DNA of 42,033 nucleotides from Bacteroidota bacterium (GCA_024278075.1 JAJRTW010000240.1:1-42033); one strand, 5' to 3'. Positions 16,704-26,089 are shown, numbered from the stretch's first letter. Numbers and translations are program-made. Notes: generated from the letters alone by a model not told the origin.

Positions 16704-18773
16704 CTATATCGACACCATCAGCCATAGAAGCAATATTACTATCCCCACAAGCAGCCAGCTGCCGAAGAAACCAATATAATCAATCTTAGCCGGTTTTAAT
16801 ATTTCCCAATTCCTGCCCGGGAACAGCTTGTCATGGTCATACATTCCCGGATTTGAATATGCCCTTGTCAAAGCCATGATTTCTTTGTGCGGGGTGTCCT
16901 GCACTGGGGTATGGAGCTTGGCAAAGAACCTGTCCATCGACTCCTTTGGCTCTGGGCGGGTGAATAATGTAAGTATAAATAGCAGCACAAATGGGAACAG
17001 GCCGTCGAAAAGGAAACGCACCGCCACCAGCTGCGCCTTTGTCCAATCGGAGAAATCCACGCCAAACCAGCCGATAATCCAAATCTCGGCATGGAAGCGT
17101 CCAAGGCCCACTTTGGCGGATTGCTGGTCCGTCGGGTTGATCCTTGCCACTTTCTCGAAATAAATTCCCACCGGCTCTATTGTCTCAAATTCCGGATAAT
17201 TAGATACGGCTTTATTGCCTTCGGATAAAGCTACCGTTATCGCATTGGTTTCGATTAGATATGATTCATTATATTTTACCGCATCCATCGTTTGAAATAA
17301 ATTCGGGATTATTGTGTAGATTATTATGCAGACGGCTATCTGGAGAATCACAGCCCATTTGGTCAGCCGCCGCCATACGAATCCCAGCCAGATGGATGCT
17401 CCGAATATTGCCGGTATCGAGATGATATATTTGAATAATTCGAGTAAATTATCTATAGACAAGGCAACTGCAATTCCTCCGAAAAGGGCAACAGCTATTG
17501 CAATGCGGCCGACAAATAAGTAATGCCTTTCGGATTTATCCGGCACAAAAGGCTTATATAGATTCCTGATGAAAAGTGCGGAATACGACACCGAGCCGGC
17601 ATCGAGCGTCGACATATTGGCGGCCAGGATTCCTACCAGCATCAAGCCGATACCGCCCGGGAATAGTAAATCCCTCGACATATACCCCCAGATCAGGTCG
17701 GGGTCGTGCAGCTGCCCAGCATACAATCCAACCGCAAGCAGCCCGGCCAAAGCCCAGAGTATCATTATTATCCTCTTGGCAAACATTCCTACAATCATTC
17801 CGAACCGTGCGGTCATTTCATTTGTGGCCGAGCCGGCGGTCTGCATACCGGAAACTACAGCGATTATTGATACTAAATTGGCAAATGCCATGGCAAATAT
17901 CGTATACCATGCGTATTCGCTCAGGGTAGCCGAGCCGAATAATTCGAACATATAGTCCGGCACCGAGGCGTGAAGCCCTGAGAAGCCGCCGATTTTCATT
18001 AATCCGGCCGGAATCAGTATGGCCGAAAATATAATAATCAAAACTCCCTGTATGGCATCGGTTATCGCCGCCGCCCGGAACCCGCCCATCATCGTATAGA
18101 TTGCCACAATTACCGCATAGATGAAATAGAACCATATCGGCTCGGTGTATGATACGAACGACTTTAGCTCGCCCTTTTTCTCCATTTCCTTTAATTCCTC
18201 ATAGCGGGATTGCATTTCTAACGGCAGGCCTTTCTGCTTGTCCGCTTTCAGTTGCTTTAATTCCCTGAATTGCTCTATGCTTGCCTGCTCCCCGGCCGAG
18301 CAAAGCTGAATTGGCTTGGGCGTCATGGCCATCATGGTTTTGGCTGCCACCATATATCCAATGCCGCCGCCCAGAACCGACAGCATCAGAATAAACACCG
18401 CATAACTTGCTGCCAGGAATCTGCTGTTGAATCTTTCGAGAAAGAAATCGCCGATTGTGGTCAGCCTGACGCGGCGGAACAGCAGGGTGGTGAACCAATA
18501 AAATGGCGTAAGGAAAAGCACCACGAATTGAATCCACATCCCGCCGATTCCCTGGCGATAGACCTCACGCGATACCGCCACGGCCTGGTCGGCATTGGTC
18601 GAGCAGCCGAAATTGAGGAAGAACTGGTAGAATCTGCCGAGTTTGCGGCCGGCAAGGAAGAAATCTTCTGTGGTCTTTGTTTTGCCGGCAACGCGCTTGC
18701 CCAGCCATAGAATAATAATTACATAAAGTATTATTATAGAAAAATCAATTATATGGAGGCCCCAGATATTCAT
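16704..18773 (-). CDS. Sodium:solute symporter (SSS family), probably for a sugar
   Basis: The product is 689 aa with about 14-15 membrane segments, longer than the usual 500-600 aa. Family features include the N-terminal KTKTTEDFFLAGRKLGRFYQFF block, FGCSTNADQAVAVS, MMGGFRAAAITDAIQG at about 230 and LVGILAANMSTLDAGSVSYSALFIRNLY, the signature region of SSS proteins. A charged loop of about 60 residues (QFRELKQLKADKQKG) is inserted after the fourth or fifth helix. Many homologues import monosaccharides or uronates with Na+. It sits 72 bases downstream of the radical SAM gene on the same strand, but the function fits better with the surrounding glycosidases. Confidence 0.88.
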   Translation of the reverse strand: MNIWGLHIIDFSIIILYVIIILWLGKRVAGKTKTTEDFFLAGRKLGRFYQFFLNFGCSTNADQAVAVSREVYRQGIGGMWIQFVVLFLTPFYWFTTLLFRRVRLTTIGDFFLERFNSRFLAASYAVFILMLSVLGGGIGYMVAAKTMMAMTPKPIQLCSAGEQASIEQFRELKQLKADKQKGLPLEMQSRYEELKEMEKKGELKSFVSYTEPIWFYFIYAVIVAIYTMMGGFRAAAITDAIQGVLIIIFSAILIPAGLMKIGGFSGLHASVPDYMFELFGSATLSEYAWYTIFAMAFANLVSIIAVVSGMQTAGSATNEMTARFGMIVGMFAKRIIMILWALAGLLAVGLYAGQLHDPDLIWGYMSRDLLFPGGIGLMLVGILAANMSTLDAGSVSYSALFIRNLYKPFVPDKSERHYLFVGRIAIAVALFGGIAVALSIDNLLELFKYIISIPAIFGASIWLGFVWRRLTKWAVILQIAVCIIIYTIIPNLFQTMDAVKYNESYLIETNAITVALSEGNKAVSNYPEFETIEPVGIYFEKVARINPTDQQSAKVGLGRFHAEIWIIGWFGVDFSDWTKAQLVAVRFLFDGLFPFVLLFILTLFTRPEPKESMDRFFAKLHTPVQDTPHKEIMALTRAYSNPGMYDHDKLFPGRNWEILKPAKIDYIGFFGSWLLVGIVILLLWLMVSI

Positions 18774-18845
18774 AGGCTCGATGAAGGTTAATGTAGTTCC
18801 GCAACCGGTTATATTAATCTATGAAATTATTTCGGATATTTGGGA

Positions 18846-19940
18846 TTACGAATATTTCGTCCTGTTGCTGCACATCAGGCCATAAGCGTCTATGCAGTGG
18901 GTGCATTGCCGGGGCAGCGCTGCGGCTTTCCGGTGCTTTGATCTGAATTCCCTGAATCCCCTTGAGTTGTAAATATCAATTGGCTTTTGCTCGAAAATAT
19001 TGCCGAAGACTAACGGCGGCGATACTTTCGTCTCTCCGAACATCTCGAACGGCGTCGAAACGGCCAGGAAATCGCAGGGCGATACGTTGCCGTTGATGTC
19101 CACAATTAATGATTCGCAAGTGGTGCAGCCCATTTTCTTTGGCTTAAATCCCGGAAGCAATATAGTTTGTTTGTTAATACTGACTTTATTGATAACATTT
19201 ATTGTGATTTCCTCAGCCTTGCGATTGCCATTCTTGGAATACAGATACATATCATTTTTATCAGGAGTGAATGCCAATAGATTATTCACAAATATATTTT
19301 TTACTCCCATATCGTTCACAAAGTCGATATATTCTTCGAATTCATCAATATTATCCCTATGCAAAACAAGCACTACGCCTAACTTATTGGCGAATCCAAC
19401 CTGCTTGGCTTTATTTATAGTCCCGATTATTTTATCATATTCCACATCTGTCTTAAAACTCTCGACTGTCTCTTTGTTAACTCCGTCGAGAGAAATATTA
19501 AAATCGGAAATGGGGTATCGCACAAGCTTTTCAAGGATTTCGTCGGTTACTGCCATAGCATTTGTGTTAATCGGGAATTTTATCTTTGGATTAATCCCGA
19601 GGATGTAATCCATCATCTCGAACAGGTGCTTTTGAATAAATGGTTCGAAAGTAGTAAATTCAACCATTTCGGCCTTTTTAATAACTTTCCTTAGCCTGTC
19701 GGCCATTTTTTTAAAATCGTCAAATTTCAATATTTTGTTGACGCCGTCTGTAATTTCTTTGCCATAGTTGCTGATAAAACAATGGCTGCATTTCAGGTTG
19801 CAGGCCGAAACTGTTTGAATAACTACCACAGTCGGGCGGCTAAGAATGTAGTGATTTATCCCGCGAATGATTTTGTGGAATAATTCACCTTTGGGAGTCT
19901 TGATTAATTTCCTGAATAAATCCAGCGAAAATATATTCAC
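18846..19940 (-). CDS. Radical SAM/SPASM-domain protein
   Basis: The product is 364 aa. The radical SAM cluster motif is C47NLKC51SHC54 (CxxxCxxC), and the C-terminus has SPASM-type cysteines (GCTTCESLIVDINGNVSPC, then CTHCIDAYGLMC). Such proteins modify peptides or mature enzymes. The only in-frame start is GTG at 19940; an in-frame TAA lies just upstream. It is 32 bases after the reactivation-domain gene, so it probably belongs to the split methionine-synthase operon. A possible role in maturing or reactivating the corrinoid system is inference. The bases directly before the GTG match the end of a repeat element. Confidence 0.8.
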   Translation of the reverse strand: MNIFSLDLFRKLIKTPKGELFHKIIRGINHYILSRPTVVVIQTVSACNLKCSHCFISNYGKEITDGVNKILKFDDFKKMADRLRKVIKKAEMVEFTTFEPFIQKHLFEMMDYILGINPKIKFPINTNAMAVTDEILEKLVRYPISDFNISLDGVNKETVESFKTDVEYDKIIGTINKAKQVGFANKLGVVLVLHRDNIDEFEEYIDFVNDMGVKNIFVNNLLAFTPDKNDMYLYSKNGNRKAEEITINVINKVSINKQTILLPGFKPKKMGCTTCESLIVDINGNVSPCDFLAVSTPFEMFGETKVSPPLVFGNIFEQKPIDIYNSRGFREFRSKHRKAAALPRQCTHCIDAYGLMCSNRTKYS

Positions 19941-19944
19941 ATTG

Positions 19945-19956
19945 CTGTCCGGTTAA
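19945..19956 (-). repeat. Element-end sequence directly before the radical SAM start
   Basis: On the minus strand, TTAACCGGACAG is followed by CAAT and then the GTG start. TAACCGGACA is the inner part of the terminal repeat of the elements at 16246 and 22423. Only this end is present in the 32-bp spacer. The same 11-mer precedes the ATG at 39607. Confidence 0.5.
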
Positions 19957-19972
19957 TAATTTGGAACGGTCG

Positions 19973-20680
19973 TTATTTCCTATAGTTGCATTCGCGGCGC
20001 ATGCAGTCCGCACAGTGGTATGATTTACTTTGGACATTTTCTCCAATTCCAATAATACCGCTGATGGATTTGGATGGGTACATGAATGAAGAGTCTGTCA
20101 ATCTGATACCGCAGAAGCCCGAGGGGAAGAAATCGAACACCTTCCTCTGCTCTTCAACTTCCCAGCCGCAATACCCGGGGCTGAACCTGTTGGTCAATCG
20201 ATATTCGAAGAATTCCATTTGAGTTGCAAGCTGCTCGTGGATTTTATCCATAGCCGATTCCACGATTGCAGATCCAATAGTATCAACTATATAACTATCG
20301 AGTATATTCCCCTTGGCATATAATGACCTCGACATCGTATCTATCCCTGCCCCTGCCGTGCATATAAACAATGCAATCATCTCCGAATTTCTGATCTGGC
20401 TTGTAATGATTTCATCTGTATGAAACTCGACGTCATCAACTATAATTGTTTTATCTTCTATAATTTTGACATCATTACAAATAATATACCCGCCTTTTAT
20501 CGCACTGATCTCGGTAGTCTTGCCCAAATACTCCTCAATTAACCCTGGGATGTTGTCAGGGATTTTGTCGTGATAACCTTTATCGGAATATCCCATCATA
20601 CCGGTTATCATCGATATTGGAATATCAAGGTCAAGGATGTGGTAGTGAAATTCGTAAATGTTACTATTGAGTAAAGTCAT
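19973..20680 (-). CDS. Stand-alone methionine-synthase reactivation (AdoMet-binding) domain protein
   Basis: The product is 235 aa. The C-terminal half shows the activation-domain signature RFSPGYCGWEVEEQRKVFDF, then LTDSSFMYPSKSISGIIGIG. In MetH this domain binds AdoMet and remethylates cob(II)alamin. Here it is a separate protein with an extra Cys tail (HCADCMRRECNYRK), which could bind a metal or Fe-S cluster; similar tails are known in anaerobe homologues. Its start lies inside the end of the methyltransferase gene (17-base overlap), so the two are coupled. Confidence 0.85.
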   Translation of the reverse strand: MTLLNSNIYEFHYHILDLDIPISMITGMMGYSDKGYHDKIPDNIPGLIEEYLGKTTEISAIKGGYIICNDVKIIEDKTIIVDDVEFHTDEIITSQIRNSEMIALFICTAGAGIDTMSRSLYAKGNILDSYIVDTIGSAIVESAMDKIHEQLATQMEFFEYRLTNRFSPGYCGWEVEEQRKVFDFFPSGFCGIRLTDSSFMYPSKSISGIIGIGENVQSKSYHCADCMRRECNYRK

Positions 20681-21608
20681 AATCTGAAATAATATTTTTA
20701 ATTGCTACAATATGTTCGGGCGTGGTTCCGCAGCAGCCGCCGACAATATTTGTACCGGCCTTTATAAGCGCAACCACGGCAGAGGCCATCTTCGAAGGCG
20801 AATCCGGGAATGAAATCGCCCCGTTTTCATATTCTGGTTTGCCTGCATTGGCATGAATCAATATAGGTATATTCTTGCTTGTCCGGCGGATTTCCTTTGC
20901 AATGGGGGTCATATCATCGATGCCATTTCCACAATTCGCCCCAATGATGTCTGCTCCGGAATCTACTATTATATTCGTGAAATCGGCAGGAGTAACACCC
21001 ATCATAGTGTGATAACTGCCGCCGGCAGATATATCAAAGCCCATAGTACAAATAATTTCGAGTGTAGTATTATCTTTTGCAGCCTTAACTGCCAATGCTG
21101 CTTCTTCAATGTCAGACATTGTTTCAATAATAATAGCATCGGCCCCGCCTTTTTCCAAGGCTGCGGCCTGAGCTGAAAACACATCATAGATTTCATCTTT
21201 CGTTATATCGCCCGTTATCAGCATTTTGCCCGTTGGGCCTATCGACCCCAACACAATTGAATCACCGGCAGCTTCCCTTGATATTTCGGCAGCGGCAATG
21301 TTTAATTCCTCCGCCCGGCGGTCCAATCCGAAGCCCTTCAAAGTTATACTGTTGCCGCCAAAACTATTGGTCTCTATCATATCGGAACCAGCGTTTATAT
21401 AGCTTTGCGCAATATCGAGCACATCGCTCCTTCTTTCTATGTTCCAGAGTTCGGGGCATTCGCCTGCCCGCAGACCTTTAGCCATAAGGCAAGTCCCCCA
21501 TGCTCCGTCCGAGACGAGAATTTTCTTTGTTTTAAGAAGCTGTGTGATTTTATTAATAACTATTGATTCCTTTAATTTTGCTATTGATTCGGTTCTATGG
21601 GGTTGCAT
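20664..21608 (-). CDS. Homocysteine S-methyltransferase-like domain protein (split MetH)
   Basis: The product is 314 aa, the length of the N-terminal barrel of MetH. It has SDGAWGTCLMAKGL at about 33, ETNSFGGN near 80, and the three zinc cysteines in GANCGNG and GGCCGTTPEH. It should move a methyl group from a corrinoid protein to homocysteine (or another thiol). It is followed by the reactivation-domain gene with overlap and preceded 34 bases earlier by the corrinoid protein gene. No pterin-binding domain is fused or adjacent. Confidence 0.88.
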   Translation of the reverse strand: MQPHRTESIAKLKESIVINKITQLLKTKKILVSDGAWGTCLMAKGLRAGECPELWNIERRSDVLDIAQSYINAGSDMIETNSFGGNSITLKGFGLDRRAEELNIAAAEISREAAGDSIVLGSIGPTGKMLITGDITKDEIYDVFSAQAAALEKGGADAIIIETMSDIEEAALAVKAAKDNTTLEIICTMGFDISAGGSYHTMMGVTPADFTNIIVDSGADIIGANCGNGIDDMTPIAKEIRRTSKNIPILIHANAGKPEYENGAISFPDSPSKMASAVVALIKAGTNIVGGCCGTTPEHIVAIKNIISDYDFTQ

Positions 21609-21642
21609 ATAGATATAACAAACCCCTCAAAGACCTAATCCC

Positions 21643-22314
21643 CTATCTTACAATTGCTTTATTCAAAATATCCACAGCCTCCAGCGGGCCGGCGGCATAG
21701 AAATCCGCCCCGATGGCATCGCAAAACTTTTGAGAAACCGGTGCTCCGCCAATCAGAATTTTTGTTGCGGGATTGTTATCTTTAATTGCCTTAACGGCCG
21801 ATTCCATATTAGCCATAGATGTTGTTAGCAGTGCCGACAGGCCAACAGCACACCCGGGATTATCTTCAATCGCATCGAGGAATTGCTCGTTTTGGACATC
21901 AACACCCAGGTCGACTACTTTCCATCCGCCGCCTTCGACCATCATAGCAACAATCCTTTTGCCAATGTCGTGCAGATCGCCCATGGCGGTACCAATAACG
22001 AAAGTACCTTTGGTTTTCACTTCGCCCGAGCGGAAGAATGGCTCTAAGTGTTTCATCCCGGCTGCCATGGCCTTTGCAGCCATCAGGACTTCCGGGACGA
22101 ATACTTCGTTCCGGCGGAATTTTACACCAATTCTCGAGATCCCGGCAACGAGGCCATCCGATAGAATACGTTCGGGGCCAATCCCACTTTTCAGTGCCTC
22201 CCCAGCCAATTCGTCGGCTCCGTCGGTGCCTTTCATATCCGGCGGGTAGGGCGAAAGCCTGTTGATTTTACCGAATTCTATGCACCGGGCGAGTTTTTCT
22301 AATAATTCTGACAT
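21643..22314 (-). CDS. Corrinoid (B12-binding) protein
   Basis: The product is 223 aa from the ATG of MSELLEKL; a further upstream ATG at 22392 would add 26 unlikely residues. A helical cap domain (residues 1-100) is followed by the Rossmann B12-binding domain with GDLHDIGK; His115 is the expected lower cobalt ligand. LSALLTTSMANM and GGAPVSQKF complete the binding site. It resembles MtaC/MtbC-type and MetH modules. It is the first gene of the minus-strand set of B12 genes and carries the methyl group between donor and acceptor enzymes. Confidence 0.88.
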   Translation of the reverse strand: MSELLEKLARCIEFGKINRLSPYPPDMKGTDGADELAGEALKSGIGPERILSDGLVAGISRIGVKFRRNEVFVPEVLMAAKAMAAGMKHLEPFFRSGEVKTKGTFVIGTAMGDLHDIGKRIVAMMVEGGGWKVVDLGVDVQNEQFLDAIEDNPGCAVGLSALLTTSMANMESAVKAIKDNNPATKILIGGAPVSQKFCDAIGADFYAAGPLEAVDILNKAIVR

Positions 22315-22422
22315 AACAACAATTTGGATATAATTATCAGCTTTTTGGCATAAATTAAAATATATGAAAGTGATTGTTTTGAAATATATCAATTTTTAGG
22401 TTAATTTAATAATTATTGTTAC

Positions 22423-22709
22423 AAGTGTCCGGTTAAAAAGCAGCCAATTGGGGATATTGGCAGCATTAAACTCCATTTTGATCTATATTTGGCTATTATG
22501 GATGCGATTTTGAAATCAGCGAAATATAATACTAAAGCATGTCATACCGGACCCCGATCCGGTATCCATCTTAAATATAGCAAATAGCCTATGAATACTG
22601 GATTCCCGCTGGAGTTTATCCTGAGCGAAGCCGAAGGGCTCAGGATGACAGAACAAAATATTCAGGTACATATTATAAGTGGTTCTCATTTTTTAACCGG
22701 ACACTACTG
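22423..22709. mobile_element. MITE-like element, family A copy 2
   Basis: The left end is AGTGTCCGGTTAAAAA and the right end is TTTTTAACCGGACACTACTG. The left arm matches the solo arm at 16097. The interior holds a long version of the shared core: GTCATACCGGACCCCGATCC, then ATCCATCTTAAATATAGC and, inverted at the end, CTCAGGATGAC. It fills most of the spacer between the B12 operon and the divergent gene at 22818, so it may affect either promoter. Confidence 0.75.
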
Positions 22710-22817
22710 AATTATTGCTAATAAATAAATTGCTGAATATAATTCAGATACGGAAGCAATATTTCGTACTGGCCACATATATCAACATCATTTACACATA
22801 ATACGAAAGGGGTAAAA

Positions 22818-23204
22818 ATGAATTTATTAGTATTCGCCGGCGGAGTTCTTGGAACATTCGCAACTATTGGCCATTTCACCTTGGGCAGCAAGCGATTTTT
22901 GAAGCCCATGCTCGATTCGAATATGGAAGAAGTTCCGAAGAAGGTTATGCACAGCATTTACCATTTCTTATCTGTTTTCATGATATTATCTTCATTGGCA
23001 CTTTTGATGATTGGAGCAAATATTATTGACCACGAAGGTTTTAATATGCTTGGCCAGTTCATAGCCGCCAACTATCTGTGCTTCACTTTCTGGCAGATAG
23101 TTTTAATACTTATAACCAAGATCGAAGGTGGATTGATTAAGTTTTACCAATGGATGATATTTTTTGTTATCTCCTGCCTTGCATGGTTTGGCTCGCAGGG
23201 TTGA
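22818..23204 (+). CDS. Small membrane protein, four predicted helices
   Basis: The product is 128 aa with hydrophobic segments at about residues 2-22, 47-67, 78-97 and 107-124. Conserved-looking features are GTFATIGHFTLGSKRFLKPM at the N-terminus and HSIYHFLSVFM. A clear AAAGGGG ribosome binding site precedes the ATG. I do not recognise the family. It stands alone on the plus strand, divergent from the B12 genes. Confidence 0.7.
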   Translation: MNLLVFAGGVLGTFATIGHFTLGSKRFLKPMLDSNMEEVPKKVMHSIYHFLSVFMILSSLALLMIGANIIDHEGFNMLGQFIAANYLCFTFWQIVLILITKIEGGLIKFYQWMIFFVISCLAWFGSQG

Positions 23205-23400
23205 TAATCATTGCTTTATTAAATCTGTTATTATACATTTCCGGCTAAAGGTTACAAAGTATCATTATACAGAAATGATATAAATATCTTTGGAGGGGAT
23301 AGTGAGAGAAAAATTTCAGATATGTATTGCTTATCGCAATATAAATATAATATATTCTGCTATTCATTTCCATTAATAATTCACATTAGCGGAGCATCCA

Positions 23401-23586
23401 ATGACTTCATTCGACGAATGTCCTAACTGTGGCAGAGAAGCAACCGAAGGGTTTTCACATAATTACTTCCCTGTATATAAATGTTTAGAGTGTGGTGAAT
23501 ACTACTGTGAAGATTGCTCCGAGGGAGATGACTGCCCTTCTTGCGGTTTGTCAGATTATTGTACAATCGGTAAAGTATACGCATAA
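23401..23586 (+). CDS. Small zinc-ribbon protein
   Basis: The product is 61 aa with CPNC, CLEC, CEDC and CPSC pairs plus one more Cys, enough for two zinc sites. The layout (CPNC...CLECGEYYCEDCSEGDDCPSCG) resembles B-box/RING-like or double zinc-ribbon folds. No function assigned. It is a single gene with weak expression signals, but the dense CxxC pattern argues against a chance frame. Confidence 0.7.
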   Translation: MTSFDECPNCGREATEGFSHNYFPVYKCLECGEYYCEDCSEGDDCPSCGLSDYCTIGKVYA

Positions 23587-23771
23587 AACCACCTGCCCGG
23601 TTGTTAGTTTCTGCAATACGACTGCCTCGATACTTGCATTTCCAAACAGGTGAGACTGCGTGAAAAAACCGAAAATTCATAGAATGTAATTCCGAACGAA
23701 GCCACTTGTGGCGTAGTGAAGAATCCATTATTTAAAGTTAGAGCCAAATATAAAGTTCCCGTTCTTCCTTT

Positions 23772-23805
23772 CCACGAGCTAAAGCAACCGGTTGCAAGCT
23801 CGTGG
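23772..23805. repeat. Palindrome CCACGAGCT...AGCTCGTGG
   Basis: CCACGAGCTAAAGCAACC faces GGTTGCAAGCTCGTGG, forming a 34-base hairpin. CCACGAGCTAAAGCA also forms the arms of the larger inverted repeat at 32788-32922, so this is a dispersed family. Confidence 0.65.
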
Positions 23806-23851
23806 CTATTAATCTTATTTCAATTGACAGCTAACGACTAAAAGCTATCGT

Positions 23852-23930
23852 CCAGCGACTTTCGACCAGCAACTATTGTCCAGCGACTATCGACCAGCGA
23901 CTTGTGGCCAGCGACTTGTGGCCAGCGACT
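23852..23930. repeat. 14-bp tandem repeat array
   Basis: Units start at 23852, 23866, 23880, 23894, 23908 and 23922 with consensus CCAGCGACTTGTGG; the later copies are the most alike. It lies in the 447-bp gene-free space before the aldolase-kinase gene. No other feature is visible in 23587-24033 apart from the palindrome at 23772. Confidence 0.8.
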
Positions 23931-24033
23931 CCCCTTTCAATCCCCAAATCCAATAATCATTTGCTTTTTAATCATATTATTAGCAAATTTACTACCAGCC
24001 TTAATCATTCAAACAATATTAACATAATCAGCA

Positions 24034-25782
24034 ATGAAAAGAACCGAAGAATTATATCGCCAGCTTAAAAAAAGTCAATTGATAGCGCTCCTATCGCCGG
24101 CAAGCCCCGAGCAGTGCGTGGATGCCTACGAAATACTGAATCCATATAACATTACACTCGAAATTGCTTTCAGAACTAAATATGCCCTAAAAGGGATTGA
24201 AGCAATCATCGAAAAACACCCCGAGGCCCTGCTGCTGGCCGGCACTATAATGACAGCCAGGGATGCCAGGGATGCAATCGAAGCCGGTGCGGCCGGGATC
24301 GTATCGGCGGATTATATTCTTTCCGTCACCGATGTCTGCGTTGAGAACGACATAATGTATATCCCGGGCGGGCTGTCCGACGCCGGCAAACAGCTTGCAC
24401 AAAAGGCCGCTCTCTACGGCTGCGGCCTGAACGAACTTATGGTGAAATATCCCTATCAATGGATCTATAAATTGTTCCCGGCAATTACATCGGCAACATC
24501 AAATGCGGAAATTGCCCGGGCGTGGAAAGAACCATATAGTGATTTATCTGTGGTTTATACCGGCGGCGTTAGCGAAGACAACTTGCAGGAATTATTAACC
24601 GTTGACCCGAAGGGAATATTCTGCGGCTCTGCATTAACCAGAAACATCGACAATCCTGCGCTAATGAAAAAAAACATTGAAGCATGGATTGAAATAGTGG
24701 AAAGCCAAAAGAAGCATAAAATGGATTCTACTAAAAGAATTTACCGGAAAAAAGAAGATATTAAGAAGATAATTACTTTTGGCGAAATAATGCTCCGCCT
24801 GTCGCCTCCGGGCCATCAGCGGTTTATTCAGGCAAGAAGCTTCGATGCCTCGTTCGGCGGTGCCGAGGCCAATGTTGCGGTGTCATTGGCAAATTACGGC
24901 CTGAACTCCTATTTCGTAACGGCCGTGCCCGGCAATGAACTTGGCTCTGCTGCGATTAATGCAATACGGAGTTTTGGGGTCAAAACGAAATATTGCATCA
25001 GTAATGACAACCGCCTGGGCATATATTTCCTGGAAAACGGCGGTGCCCAAAGGCCGTCGAAAGTAATTTATGACCGCAAACGAACAGCTATCTCCAAAGC
25101 GCTGCCCGGGCAGATCGACTGGGACGCTGTCTTTAAAGATGCCGGGTGGTTTCATTGGTCGGGAATAACGCCGGCACTTAGCCATTCGGCTGAAGTTGTT
25201 ACCCGCGAGGCACTTAAGGCTGCCAGCAAGGCAGGTGTTACAATCAGTGTTGACCTAAACTACCGCCAGAATCTGTGGCCGCAGGAAAAGGCATGTGCTG
25301 TTATGTCGGGGCTTATGGAATATGTTGATATATGCCTATGCAACGAAGAGGATGCCGAAAAGGTATTTGGTATCAAGGCCGAATCGTCGATTGTAGCTTC
25401 GGGGAAATTGGTTGTGAGCAGCTACAAAGACGTTGCAACTCAACTTGCCAACAGGTTTGATTTCAAGAAAGTGGCAATCACTCTGCGCGAAAGCATAAGT
25501 GCTTCTGATAACAACTGGTCTGCCTGCTTATACAATGGGGATAAATTTATGACAAGCAATAAATATAAGATGCATATTATTGACCGCGTTGGCAGCGGCG
25601 ATGCCTTTAGTGCCGGACTTATTTATGGAATAGTCTCCGGCTTGCCGGACAGCGAAGCATTGGAATTTGCTACGGCCGCAGCTTGCCTGAAGCATACTAT
25701 TCATGGCGATTTCAATCTTGTTACGGCAGAGGAAGTAGAGAGATTAGCGGCTGGAAACACAAGCGGCAGGGTTGTTAGGTAG
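24034..25782 (+). CDS. Fused KDPG aldolase and 2-keto-3-deoxygluconate kinase
   Basis: The product is 582 aa with two enzymes in one chain. Residues 1-215 are a KDPG/KHG aldolase: catalytic Glu43 in LEIAFRT, AGTIMTARDARDAIEAGA, Schiff-base Lys146 in YKLFPA and phosphate-binding VYTGGVSEDN. After a lysine-rich linker (about 225-247), residues 248-575 are a PfkB-family sugar kinase: FGEIMLRLSPPGHQRF, FGGAEANVAVSLANYG and the anion hole/base GSGDAF with Asp523. Together they convert 2-keto-3-deoxygluconate to KDPG and then to pyruvate and glyceraldehyde-3-phosphate. These are usually two adjacent genes (kdgK, eda); here the order is aldolase then kinase. This is the end of uronate catabolism. 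Confidence 0.88.
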   Translation: MKRTEELYRQLKKSQLIALLSPASPEQCVDAYEILNPYNITLEIAFRTKYALKGIEAIIEKHPEALLLAGTIMTARDARDAIEAGAAGIVSADYILSVTDVCVENDIMYIPGGLSDAGKQLAQKAALYGCGLNELMVKYPYQWIYKLFPAITSATSNAEIARAWKEPYSDLSVVYTGGVSEDNLQELLTVDPKGIFCGSALTRNIDNPALMKKNIEAWIEIVESQKKHKMDSTKRIYRKKEDIKKIITFGEIMLRLSPPGHQRFIQARSFDASFGGAEANVAVSLANYGLNSYFVTAVPGNELGSAAINAIRSFGVKTKYCISNDNRLGIYFLENGGAQRPSKVIYDRKRTAISKALPGQIDWDAVFKDAGWFHWSGITPALSHSAEVVTREALKAASKAGVTISVDLNYRQNLWPQEKACAVMSGLMEYVDICLCNEEDAEKVFGIKAESSIVASGKLVVSSYKDVATQLANRFDFKKVAITLRESISASDNNWSACLYNGDKFMTSNKYKMHIIDRVGSGDAFSAGLIYGIVSGLPDSEALEFATAAACLKHTIHGDFNLVTAEEVERLAAGNTSGRVVR

Positions 25783-26089
25783 ATAGGTATTTAGGTTGTT
25801 AGGGGGTTAGGAAGTTAGGTAGAATATAACCTAAATTCCCCCTTAGAAGGGGGATTAAGGGGGATGACAATCAATTACAATTACCAATTACGGTTACATG
25901 TATCAGATATCAGGCATCAGGACGGGAAGTTCTGATGCCTCAACAACAAATACGTAGGGGATGGTTCCAAACCATCCCGTTATTTCAATGAATTCGGGAT
26001 GCGGAATTAATCTAAATGCCATTGATATAGTTATCCTAACGCGCAGGTTGCGAACCTGCCCATACGGAAATACATTTATTATATGAACA
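25783..26089. other. Gene-free spacer with dispersed palindromes
   Basis: The stretch contains TTAGGT-rich simple sequence, a CCCCCTT...AAGGGGG palindrome related to the core of family E, a GCATCAGGA...TTCTGATGC hairpin near 25915 and GCAGGTTGCGAACCTGC at 26043-26059, which recurs near 40208. No gene seen. Confidence 0.55.

Noticed and set aside
23302-23376. A 24-codon GTG frame after GGAGGGG
   Set aside because: The ribosome-binding-like sequence is only 3 bases from the GTG, the product has no features, and nothing supports it beyond the purine run.
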